Source: Pontiellaceae bacterium
GTDB taxonomy: Bacteria; Verrucomicrobiota; Kiritimatiellia; Kiritimatiellales; Pontiellaceae
Direction: 5' to 3'
DNA length: 19,517 nt
Assembly: GCA_016937035.1 (NCBI GenBank)
Contig: JAFGWS010000025.1
Coordinates: 1-19,517 of the forward strand
The position numbers and the translations under genes were made by a program. The notes under the pieces were generated by a model. The model was not told the origin of the DNA, searched no databases, and saw nothing but the letters and a program-made list of their open reading frames with translations. This document shows, one piece after another, positions 8,087 to 14,080 of the stretch. The first letter of the stretch is position 1. The number at the start of each line of letters is the position of its first letter.

Positions 8087-8347
8087 ATGAAACGCGACAT
8101 TGAATGGATCGAAAAACGGGAAGACGGAATCAAGCGAAAGGTGCGGATTAAATTTCCGGGCAACGGAAAAATCAAATGGCAGTTTAAATACTCCAACGAG
8201 GAAATGTGGGATTACGACACGCCGCCTTCGATTGAAGACTGGATTGCGCTCGAAGAAAAAATCGATGCCCTTTACCAACGCCGCCGTGCACCGTTTAAGG
8301 ATTTACAACGCGTTCAGCAACTGCGTAAAGAAGCGGAAGCCAAATAA
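8087..8347 (+). CDS. Conserved-looking 86-residue protein, unknown
   Basis: This is a soluble, charged protein without a signal peptide or membrane segment. The N-terminal half is rich in beta-prone alternating residues (GIKRKVRIKFPGNGKIKWQF) with aromatic residues (Trp, Tyr); the C-terminal third is a Lys/Arg/Glu-rich helix. Its stop overlaps the start of the S4 gene (TAATG), so the two are probably translated together, which hints at a role near RNA or translation. That link is inference only. Confidence 0.65.
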   Translation: MKRDIEWIEKREDGIKRKVRIKFPGNGKIKWQFKYSNEEMWDYDTPPSIEDWIALEEKIDALYQRRRAPFKDLQRVQQLRKEAEAK

Positions 8348-8559
8348 TGGAATTCCCGCTCACCGGTGAATATATTGAACTGTGCAGCCTGCTCAAGGCC
8401 GCCAACCTTGTGATGTCCGGCGGCGAAGGCAAAGAGGTTGTTGCTCAGGGCAGGGTTACCGTCGACGGTGAACTGGAGCTGCGCAAACGCTGCAAAATCC
8501 GTGTTGGCCAAGTCGTCGAATTTGAGGGCAACACCATTTCTGTTATCGCCGATTTATAA
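8347..8559 (+). CDS. S4-domain RNA-binding protein, YbcJ type
   Basis: This 70-residue protein consists almost entirely of one S4 domain: EYIELCSLLKAANLVMSGGEGKEVVAQGRVTVDGELELRKRCKIRVGQVVEF, shown here by its parts SGGEGK (24-29), VTVDGE and RKRCKIRVG. This matches the small stand-alone S4 proteins of the YbcJ/YaaA type, which are thought to bind structured RNA. It starts within the stop of the preceding gene, with GGAAG about 11 bases upstream. It is the last + strand gene before the converging ugd. Confidence 0.87.
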   Translation: MEFPLTGEYIELCSLLKAANLVMSGGEGKEVVAQGRVTVDGELELRKRCKIRVGQVVEFEGNTISVIADL

Positions 8560-8563
8560 AACG

Positions 8564-8618
8564 GGCAAAATGATTTGGCTGCACGTTTGGTGTAATCATT
8601 TTGTCGTAATTATTCTGT
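8564..8618. repeat. Palindromic repeat C between converging genes
   Basis: The arms GGCAAAATGATT (8564-8575) and AATCATTTTGTC (8594-8605) are reverse complements with one mismatch. A diverged third copy of the word, AATTATTCTGTC, follows immediately in direct orientation to about 8618. The element starts 5 bases after the S4 gene stop. There is no terminal T-run, so it is unlike a standard terminator, although a hairpin here could still protect the 3' end of the transcript. Confidence 0.6.
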
Positions 8619-8628
8619 CAACTTCCCC

Positions 8629-8645
8629 TCGGCTCATAGAGCCGA
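8629..8645. repeat. Short perfect hairpin (7-bp stem, 3-base loop)
   Basis: TCGGCTC-ATA-GAGCCGA is a perfect 7-bp stem with a 3-base loop in the gap between the S4 gene and ugd. Neither strand has a T-run directly after it. It could act as a weak transcript end or be part of a longer repeat cluster with the neighbouring elements. Confidence 0.45.
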
Positions 8646-8690
8646 CACTCTGCATCAAAAATAGTTTCGCGCTTTCTCGAGTCCTATGCG

Positions 8691-8709
8691 TTCTTTTGTG
8701 ACAAAAGAA
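8691..8709. terminator. Candidate hairpin at the 3' end of ugd
   Basis: TTCTTTTG-TGA-CAAAAGAA is a perfect 8-bp stem with a 3-base loop, 7 bases beyond the ugd stop on the - strand. No separate T-run follows, so intrinsic termination would be weak. It is the best placed structure for ending the ugd transcript. Confidence 0.35.
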
Positions 8710-8716
8710 TGGCGTA

Positions 8717-10084
8717 CTACTTCAGATGGGTCTTGCACTCGCGCCCGATGGAATAGACCTCGAATCCCATTTCATACAGCGCGGTATGATCCAGAATGTT
8801 CCGTCCGTCAAAAATAAAGGCCGGCTTCACCATGGAGTCATAAATACGCTGAAAATCCAGTTCCTTGTATTCCTTCCACTCGGTCATGACCGCAATCGCA
8901 TGCGCGCCCGCCGCCGCTTTATACGGATCGACCTCAAATTCAACGTCGCCCTCCACAGCAGCCAGCTCAGCCTTGGCATTGGCCAAGGCCTTGGGATCGG
9001 AGACCACAACGCGGCTGCGTTCGCTCAACAGCTCTTTACAGACCCGAATCGAAGGACTCTCACGCGTATCGCTGGTATCGGCCTTAAACGCAAACCCGAA
9101 AACCGCAACGCGCTTATTGGCAATCGTGTTAAACATCGCGCGGAGCATACTCTTTACAAAGCGCGTCTCCTGATACTCATTCAGCTCCACCACCTGCCGC
9201 CAATACGCCGCCGGCTCGTGCAGCCCATAGGTTTCGCAGAGATAGACCAGATTCAGAATATCCTTCTTAAAACAGGAGCCGCCGAACCCAATACTGGCCC
9301 GCAGAAACTTTGAGCCGATTCGTTCATCCGTCCCAATCACATGCGCCACGTCCGAAACATCCGCTCCGGTGACCTCACACAGCGCTGAAATCGCATTGAT
9401 TGAACTGATGCGCTGCGCCAGAAAAGCATTCGCCGTCAGCTTCGAAAGCTCCGCCGACCAAACATTGGTTGTCAAAATCCGCTCCCGAGGAACCCATGTT
9501 GCATAGATATCGACCAACGCCTGCAATGCCTTCTGCCCCGCCGGGGTTTCATGACCGCCGACCAGCACACGGTCAGGATTTTCCAAGTCGGAAACTGCAG
9601 TTCCTTCAGCCAAAAACTCTGGATTGGAGAGGACTTCAAACTGTACCGAGGTGTCGCCCGAGTGCAGCACCCGCTCCATCGCCTCGGCCGTGCGAACCGG
9701 CAGCGTACTCTTTTCAACAATAATTTTATTAGAGGTCGAAACCTCTTTGATCCGCCGTGCACAGAGCTCCCAATACTGAAGATCTGAAGCGCAACCCGCC
9801 CCATGGCCGAAGGTTTTTGTCGGCGTGTTGACGCTCACGAAAATAATGTCCGCCTCACGAATGCCCTGATCCACATCCGTTGAAAAGAAAAGATTACGCC
9901 CACGCGCCGCCTGCACCACCTCCAGCAGACCCGGCTCATAAATCGGCAGCTCATCCGTCTGCCAGGCGGCGATACGCTGCGGATTAATGTCGACCACCGT
10001 CACCTGAATATCGGGGCACTTGTTCGCAATCATCGCCATCGTCGGCCCGCCGACATATCCTGCACCAATACAACAAATCTTCAT
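8717..10084 (-). CDS. ugd: UDP-glucose 6-dehydrogenase, animal/eukaryote-like type
   Basis: This cytoplasmic enzyme oxidises UDP-glucose to UDP-glucuronate with two NAD+, supplying precursors for polysaccharides. In its 455 residues I see an N-terminal Rossmann motif GAGYVG (7-12), VSVNTPT (84-90), NPEFLAEGTA (154-163), Lys216 in SAELSKLTANA, and the catalytic Cys271 in GFGGSCF with Asp275. FLAQRISSINAISALCE and GFGGSCFKKDILNLVYLCE closely resemble animal enzymes rather than the shorter proteobacterial type. GGAAGG about 7 bases before ATG 10084 supports the start. It lies 18 bases after the DUF4404-like gene, so it is probably in the same transcript. Confidence 0.96.
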   Translation of the reverse strand: MKICCIGAGYVGGPTMAMIANKCPDIQVTVVDINPQRIAAWQTDELPIYEPGLLEVVQAARGRNLFFSTDVDQGIREADIIFVSVNTPTKTFGHGAGCASDLQYWELCARRIKEVSTSNKIIVEKSTLPVRTAEAMERVLHSGDTSVQFEVLSNPEFLAEGTAVSDLENPDRVLVGGHETPAGQKALQALVDIYATWVPRERILTTNVWSAELSKLTANAFLAQRISSINAISALCEVTGADVSDVAHVIGTDERIGSKFLRASIGFGGSCFKKDILNLVYLCETYGLHEPAAYWRQVVELNEYQETRFVKSMLRAMFNTIANKRVAVFGFAFKADTSDTRESPSIRVCKELLSERSRVVVSDPKALANAKAELAAVEGDVEFEVDPYKAAAGAHAIAVMTEWKEYKELDFQRIYDSMVKPAFIFDGRNILDHTALYEMGFEVYSIGRECKTHLK

Positions 10085-10102
10085 CGCCCTTCCTTCCCGA
10101 AC

Positions 10103-10354
10103 TCAAATCCCCAGATTACTCAAGGAAACCATCACCTGATTGATGAGCGACGTAATTTGCGGATGCTCCACCTCAAACTCTTCCGTGGTATCCTTCAGCA
10201 TCTGAAGTAATTCTCGAACGGCTTCAGGAGTGTAGTGCTCTATGCTCTCGCCCGCATGATCAAGCATCTCTTCCAGTTTACCGGTCTCTTTCGGAAAGCG
10301 CTCAAGCTCACGCTTCAGCGCCTCAACTTCACTCTTCACCTTCTTATACGGCAT
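10103..10354 (-). CDS. DUF4404-like small helical protein
   Basis: This 83-residue, mostly helical, acidic protein has no membrane segment. Its pattern, an N-terminal charged helix, a middle helix with RELLQMLKDT and an end of ITSLINQVMVSLSNLGI, matches what I recall of DUF4404, a family of unknown function. The start has GAGGA 6 bases upstream. It sits between hflX (111 bases upstream) and ugd (18 bases downstream). The family call is from memory of the pattern and is moderately sure. Confidence 0.7.
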   Translation of the reverse strand: MPYKKVKSEVEALKRELERFPKETGKLEEMLDHAGESIEHYTPEAVRELLQMLKDTTEEFEVEHPQITSLINQVMVSLSNLGI

Positions 10355-10465
10355 ATCTCTTCCTCATCGTTTCTGAAAGCTTCAGACGGTATCGCTTCTT
10401 TCAGAACAAACCAACCCTTCTTTACGAAGAAACGCCTCAGTTCGATTCCCCCCGGAAATTTTCCG

Positions 10466-11749
10466 TTACGCTTCCGCCACCTCAAAGGGCCGACATTGGG
10501 GGGCCAACTGAGGCGATACACGCACGAGAAGATCAGCGCATCCGCCCTCGTAATCCTGCTCCAGAATCGATGAATTTTTCTGCAAGGCAGCAATCAGCTT
10601 GCCTTCGCTCAGCGGAATAGAGAGACGCAACGTCACCTTGCGGCCTTTCAGACAGTCCGACAGCTCGTCGAACAACAGATCAATCCCCTCGCCCGACCGC
10701 GCGGAAATCGCCACCGATTTAGGGAACTGGCGCATCAGTCGCTTCGCGGCATTGCGGCCCTTTTCGTCATCGATCTTGTTGAAGACATAGAGCATGGGCT
10801 TATCCAGCGCACCGATCTCGTCGAGCACCTTGTGCACCGACTCTATCTGCGTATCCACTTGAGGGTGCGAGGCATCGATTACATGCACCAGCAGATCGGC
10901 CTCAACTACTTCTTCGAGCGTCGCCTTAAAAGAGTCGACCAAATGGTGCGGCAGCTTTTGAATAAACCCCACCGTGTCGGTCATCAGCATCGGCTCATGA
11001 TTGGGAAGATCCACTTGGCGCGTTGTGGGATCGAGCGTAGCAAAGAGCTGATCCTCCGCATAAATATCGGCACCGGAGATTCGGTTCAGCAGCGTCGATT
11101 TCCCGGCGTTGGTATAGCCGACAATGGAAACCAATGCCCAGCCGTGCCGACGCCGCCCACGCCGCTGCTCTGAACGCCGTGCGCGCACCTGCTCCAGATC
11201 GCGTTTGAGCGAGCCGATCATTTCATTAATTCGGCGGCGGTCCACTTCGAGCTGTGTCTCCCCTGGACCGCGCAACCCGATACCGCCCTGCTGTCGCTCC
11301 AAATGAGTCCACATGCGCCGCAGGCGCGGCAGAAGATATTGATGCTGAGCGAGTTCGACCTGAAGACAACCCTCTTTCGTACGGGCGCGCTGCGCAAAAA
11401 TATCGAGAATCAGCTGTGTTCGATCGAGTACACGCACTTCCAGCACCCGCTCCAGATTACGGCCCTGCGCCGGCGAAAGATCATCGTCAAAAACCACCAT
11501 CGAAACGGGATTTTCCTTAATCCAGTCGGCGATCTCCTCGGCCTTGCCCGAACCGATATAGTGCCCTGCCTTAATCTTTTGCTGACGCACCAGAAAACGG
11601 CCCTTCACCTCCGCGCCGGCACTTTCAGCGAGTTGCGCCAGCTCGTCCATCGTATCGCGCGCCCGCCACTCTTCCCCGCCGTGCAGCAGTACACCGACGA
11701 GCAGCACGCTCTCGGTCTCATCACTTTTGGTTTCTAATAGTTCAAACAT
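10466..11749 (-). CDS. hflX: Ribosome-associated GTPase HflX
   Basis: This 427-residue GTPase acts on stalled or stressed ribosomes and is cytoplasmic. The N-terminal HflX domain has HYIGSGKAEEI (63-73) and VVFDDDLSPAQ (85-95), then a helical linker with GPGETQLEVDRRRI (161-174). The G domain has G1 GYTNAGKST (211-219), G2 FATLDPTTR (236-244), G3 DTVGFI (258-263), G4 NKID (324-327) and G5 SAR (349-351). All key residues are intact and the length is normal. No clear ribosome site precedes ATG 11749; repeat D lies just upstream and may have altered its leader. Confidence 0.97.
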   Translation of the reverse strand: MFELLETKSDETESVLLVGVLLHGGEEWRARDTMDELAQLAESAGAEVKGRFLVRQQKIKAGHYIGSGKAEEIADWIKENPVSMVVFDDDLSPAQGRNLERVLEVRVLDRTQLILDIFAQRARTKEGCLQVELAQHQYLLPRLRRMWTHLERQQGGIGLRGPGETQLEVDRRRINEMIGSLKRDLEQVRARRSEQRRGRRRHGWALVSIVGYTNAGKSTLLNRISGADIYAEDQLFATLDPTTRQVDLPNHEPMLMTDTVGFIQKLPHHLVDSFKATLEEVVEADLLVHVIDASHPQVDTQIESVHKVLDEIGALDKPMLYVFNKIDDEKGRNAAKRLMRQFPKSVAISARSGEGIDLLFDELSDCLKGRKVTLRLSIPLSEGKLIAALQKNSSILEQDYEGGCADLLVRVSPQLAPQCRPFEVAEA

Positions 11750-11759
11750 AAATCAGACT

Positions 11760-11821
11760 TAAACCACTAATCTTCACTAATTGACACTAATTAGTGAAGA
11801 TTAGTGTTGATTAGGGGTTTA
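11760..11821. repeat. Palindromic repeat D between miaA and hflX
   Basis: The core is a perfect 18-bp stem: CACTAATCTTCACTAATT (11765-11782) and its reverse complement (11789-11806) around a 6-base loop. The outer ends also match inversely, TAAACCACTAATC (11760-11772) with GATTAGGGGTTTA (11809-11821), with one mismatch. The word CACTAAT occurs three times in the left half. The right end includes the miaA stop codon (TAA on the - strand). A hairpin this stable could separate miaA from hflX expression, but no T-run follows. Confidence 0.9.
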
Positions 11822-12796
11822 GATAAAAATCGGAGTGGATCCATGGTTGCCCCACGCGTTCAACACCGCCTCAGCGAGTTGCTCCATAGACTCATAATCA
11901 GAGGTATCGATCCATTCAACATTTAACTGATTGCGAAACCAGGTCATCTGACGTTTGGCCAGCTGCCGTGTGCGGATAATCGTTTTTTCTTTCGCCTCCG
12001 CTTCCGTTACCTCGCCCCGCAGCACAGCGAACGCCTCGGCGTACCCAATCGCCTGCAACGCCGTTGCAGAAAGATTAAACGGCATTAACGCCCGCGCTTC
12101 ATCGAGCAACCCTTCCGCATACATTTTTTCCACACGCGCTTCGATCCGACGAACCAGCACCTCGCGCTCAACCCGCAGACCAATTATTACCGGTTTCGGT
12201 CGGCTGTTCCAGCTCCCCACTGTATCGCAGGCTTCCAGCCTGCCTGAAGCCGCCGAGACGGCGGCAGTACGAGCGGCACTGCGTTCCAAAATCCGAATCA
12301 GGCGCCGCGGATTTTGTCGATCATCTTCGGTTAACGCCTTGTACAGCTCCGCAGCTTCATTTCGCGCCCGCTGCTCCAGCACAGAAAATTCGAGCGATTC
12401 TAACTCCGTCCGGAGCGGAGTGCATTCAGGCGGTACATCATCAAACCCCTCGGTGAGACATTTAATATAGAGCCCGGTTCCGCCGACAACAATCACTTCT
12501 CTCCCCGAGGCAAAAGCCGGGCGCACCGCCTCCAGATACGCCGCCACACTAAACTTTTCCGTTGGATCGATTAAATCAACGCCGAAATAATTCACCTGAG
12601 TTCGCTCAGCAGCAGAGGGTTTCGCCGTACCGATATCCATTCCCCGATACAGGTTCATAGAATCGGCAGAAACGATGATTCGACCCGTGTGCTCAGCAAT
12701 GTAGTGTGCGACGGAGCTTTTTCCCGAAGCCGTCGGACCCCCCAGAAAAAAAGCCTGACGATCAGCGTCTGAAGCATGAAGTTCCGAATTATCCAT
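11819..12796 (-). CDS. miaA: tRNA dimethylallyltransferase MiaA with in-frame repeat insertion
   Basis: MiaA adds a dimethylallyl group to A37 of tRNAs reading UNN codons. The 325-residue protein has the P-loop GPTASGKSS (20-28), SADSMNLYRGMDIGTAKP (43-60; Asn where Gln is usual), VVGGTGLYIK (103-112), NPRRLIRILE (162-171) and the C-terminal TRQLAKRQMTWFRNQ. Residues about 177-193 are encoded by GC-rich hairpin repeat E, where the family usually has an (E/A)xTG+PxSE-like segment. The start overlaps the lspA end by 8 bases, with GAGGAGAA 5 bases upstream. The stop codon lies in repeat D. The catalytic core looks intact, so the enzyme is probably active. Confidence 0.95.
   Translation of the reverse strand: MDNSELHASDADRQAFFLGGPTASGKSSVAHYIAEHTGRIIVSADSMNLYRGMDIGTAKPSAAERTQVNYFGVDLIDPTEKFSVAAYLEAVRPAFASGREVIVVGGTGLYIKCLTEGFDDVPPECTPLRTELESLEFSVLEQRARNEAAELYKALTEDDRQNPRRLIRILERSAARTAAVSAASGRLEACDTVGSWNSRPKPVIIGLRVEREVLVRRIEARVEKMYAEGLLDEARALMPFNLSATALQAIGYAEAFAVLRGEVTEAEAKEKTIIRTRQLAKRQMTWFRNQLNVEWIDTSDYESMEQLAEAVLNAWGNHGSTPIFI
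12221..12272. repeat. Double-hairpin repeat E inserted in miaA
   Basis: Two perfect short hairpins lie side by side: GCAGGCT-TCC-AGCCTGC (12227-12243) and GCCGCCG-AGA-CGGCGGC (12249-12265), both with 7-bp stems and 3-base loops. They are embedded in the miaA frame and translate on the - strand as part of TAAVSAASGRLEACDTV. The outer limits are approximate. Confidence 0.75.
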
Positions 12797-13280
12797 CCGG
12801 ATTCTCCTCGCTCCCTCCCCCCGTCTGCTTCTTATTTTTGTGCGCGATAAACGTTGAGATCATGTAGAGGCCCACCGCAATACAGATGGCAGAATCCGCC
12901 ACGTTGAAGGAGGGATAGTGATAAGAGCCGAACTCAAAATCAAGAAAGTCGGTGACCCATCCAAAGCGGATGCGGTCAATCAGATTCCCTGCAATTCCAC
13001 CGATCAAAATCCCCAGAATAATGCGATGCAGCAGTGAATCGGTCAGGAATGAACGGCGATAAATCAGCACCAGAACAAGCACTACCGAGGAAATCAGGAC
13101 CAGAATAATGCCGTGTCCGCTGAGTATATTCCACGCGGCACCGTCGTTGCGGACATAGACCAAGTTAAAGAAGCCATCAATAATCGGCAGTGAATCCCGA
13201 TAACAGAACGAAGCGCGAATCAACTGCTTTGTGATTTGATCCAGTAATACAACACTTATTCCTATGATGAGCGCTAACAT
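12789..13280 (-). CDS. lspA: Lipoprotein signal peptidase LspA (signal peptidase II)
   Basis: This inner-membrane aspartyl protease removes signal peptides from diacylated prolipoproteins. The start chosen is ATG 13280, which has GGAGGG 4 bases upstream; an ORF start 18 codons earlier lacks such a site and would add a polar lead. The 163 residues have four hydrophobic segments. The catalytic Asp102 lies in GNLIDRI and Asp129 in NVADSAI. DQITKQ (14-19), VRNDGAAWN (43-51) and SYHYPSFNVADS are family signatures. A Lys/Gly-rich tail follows. Its end overlaps miaA by 8 bases. Substrates would include lipoproteins such as the one at 824-1903. Confidence 0.97.
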   Translation of the reverse strand: MLALIIGISVVLLDQITKQLIRASFCYRDSLPIIDGFFNLVYVRNDGAAWNILSGHGIILVLISSVVLVLVLIYRRSFLTDSLLHRIILGILIGGIAGNLIDRIRFGWVTDFLDFEFGSYHYPSFNVADSAICIAVGLYMISTFIAHKNKKQTGGGSEENPDG

Positions 13281-13334
13281 GATCCCTCCAGAAAAATTCC
13301 GACCGCCAATTTCAGCGAAGTACGAAACAAGCAT

Positions 13335-13414
13335 AAAACCCGAAATTAAAAAACCCGAAACCGCCTCCGACGTTTGAATTGGTCATTTCGGGCATTGTTT
13401 CGGGTTTCTTTTTT
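13335..13414. terminator. Compound, possibly bidirectional terminator after the dksA-like gene
   Basis: AAACCCGAAAC (13351-13361) pairs perfectly with GTTTCGGGTTT (13397-13407). The - strand stem is followed by T's (six at 13348-13353, partly in the stem) and the + strand side by six T's at 13409-13414. A second pair (CCCGAAAT in 13335-13346 with ATTTCGGG at 13385-13392) interleaves with the first. On the - strand it lies after the dksA-like stop and before lspA. The loop of 35 bases is long for a classic terminator. Confidence 0.55.
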
Positions 13415-13444
13415 CGGACCAGCGAAGGAGCAGCGCCGCCTCGG

Positions 13445-13981
13445 CTACATACCGTGAATCGTCGTGCCGAAAGGACGGTATGTGGCGCGACCGCGTTCCA
13501 GTTCAGCCTGAGCCTGCACGGAATAGCGCACATAAGGAAGTGCCTCCAGACGCTCTATATTGATCGGTTCGTGCGTCATTTCACAAATGCCGTACGTACC
13601 GTTTTCAATACGGCGAATCGCTTCATCAACCTCAAAAAGAACGTCTTGTTCATTACTGAGCTGATTGAGCGCAAACTCGCGATCAAAGGTATCGGTCCCC
13701 TGATCGGAAAGTGATGGATCGGGCTCCATATTGCTCAGTGAGTCGCGGTTGATCGAAATGATTTCACCGGTCACACGTTCGCGGAGTTCCAACAGACGGC
13801 GAAGCTGTTCCTTCAACTGCTTCTGGGTAAAAAACTTGCTCTTGGCAATTTTTCCGGTGAGCGGACCGCCACTGGAACGCGCCACAAGAGCGGCCCCGGA
13901 AGAGGTCTTCGTTTTCGCAGCGGTCTTTTTTGCAGCGACCTTCTTGGCCGGTGCTTTCTCAGCAGTTTTCTTGGTAGCCAT
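13445..13981 (-). CDS. DksA/TraR-family protein with H1-like tail and degenerate zinc finger
   Basis: In this 178-residue protein, residues 1-30 form a Lys/Ala/Thr-rich tail like histone H1 (KKTAEKAPAKKVAAKKTAAK), likely to bind nucleic acid. Residues about 52-125 form the paired helices of the DksA/TraR fold, with an acidic tip around SDQGTDTFDRE. The zinc-finger region is YGICEMTHEPINIERLEALP then YVRYSVQAQ. Of the four usual cysteines only Cys133 remains; the others align to Thr136, Ser154 and Ala157. The fold may therefore be held without zinc. DksA-type proteins bind RNA polymerase in the secondary channel; whether this one does is unproven. A consensus -35 box lies upstream (14056-14061). 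Confidence 0.88.
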   Translation of the reverse strand: MATKKTAEKAPAKKVAAKKTAAKTKTSSGAALVARSSGGPLTGKIAKSKFFTQKQLKEQLRRLLELRERVTGEIISINRDSLSNMEPDPSLSDQGTDTFDREFALNQLSNEQDVLFEVDEAIRRIENGTYGICEMTHEPINIERLEALPYVRYSVQAQAELERGRATYRPFGTTIHGM

Positions 13982-14032
13982 TTTCTTTAAATCTCCAGTA
14001 AAGTCAGCCCTTCCCGAATTAAAAGGGGTGCG

Positions 14033-14061
14033 TATTTATCATCTGCCCCCCACCCTGTCAA
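14033..14061 (-). promoter_or_regulatory. Candidate promoter for the dksA-like gene
   Basis: On the - strand a perfect TTGACA (14056-14061) is followed after 17 bases by TAAATA (14033-14038), a poor -10 match; GATAAA at a 15-base spacing is an alternative. It lies 20 bases after the ileS stop and about 50 bases before the dksA-like start, so it would drive that gene and perhaps genes beyond. Confidence 0.45.
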
Positions 14062-14080
14062 CCTACATATCCGCTTATTC

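Noticed and set aside
10436..10453. A GTTCGATTCCCCCC stretch on the + strand resembling the T-loop and acceptor end of a tRNA
   Set aside because: The flanking CTCAG does not pair with the following CCCCC, no anticodon arm or D-arm is found upstream, and the stretch lies just past the hflX stop. It is a chance match.
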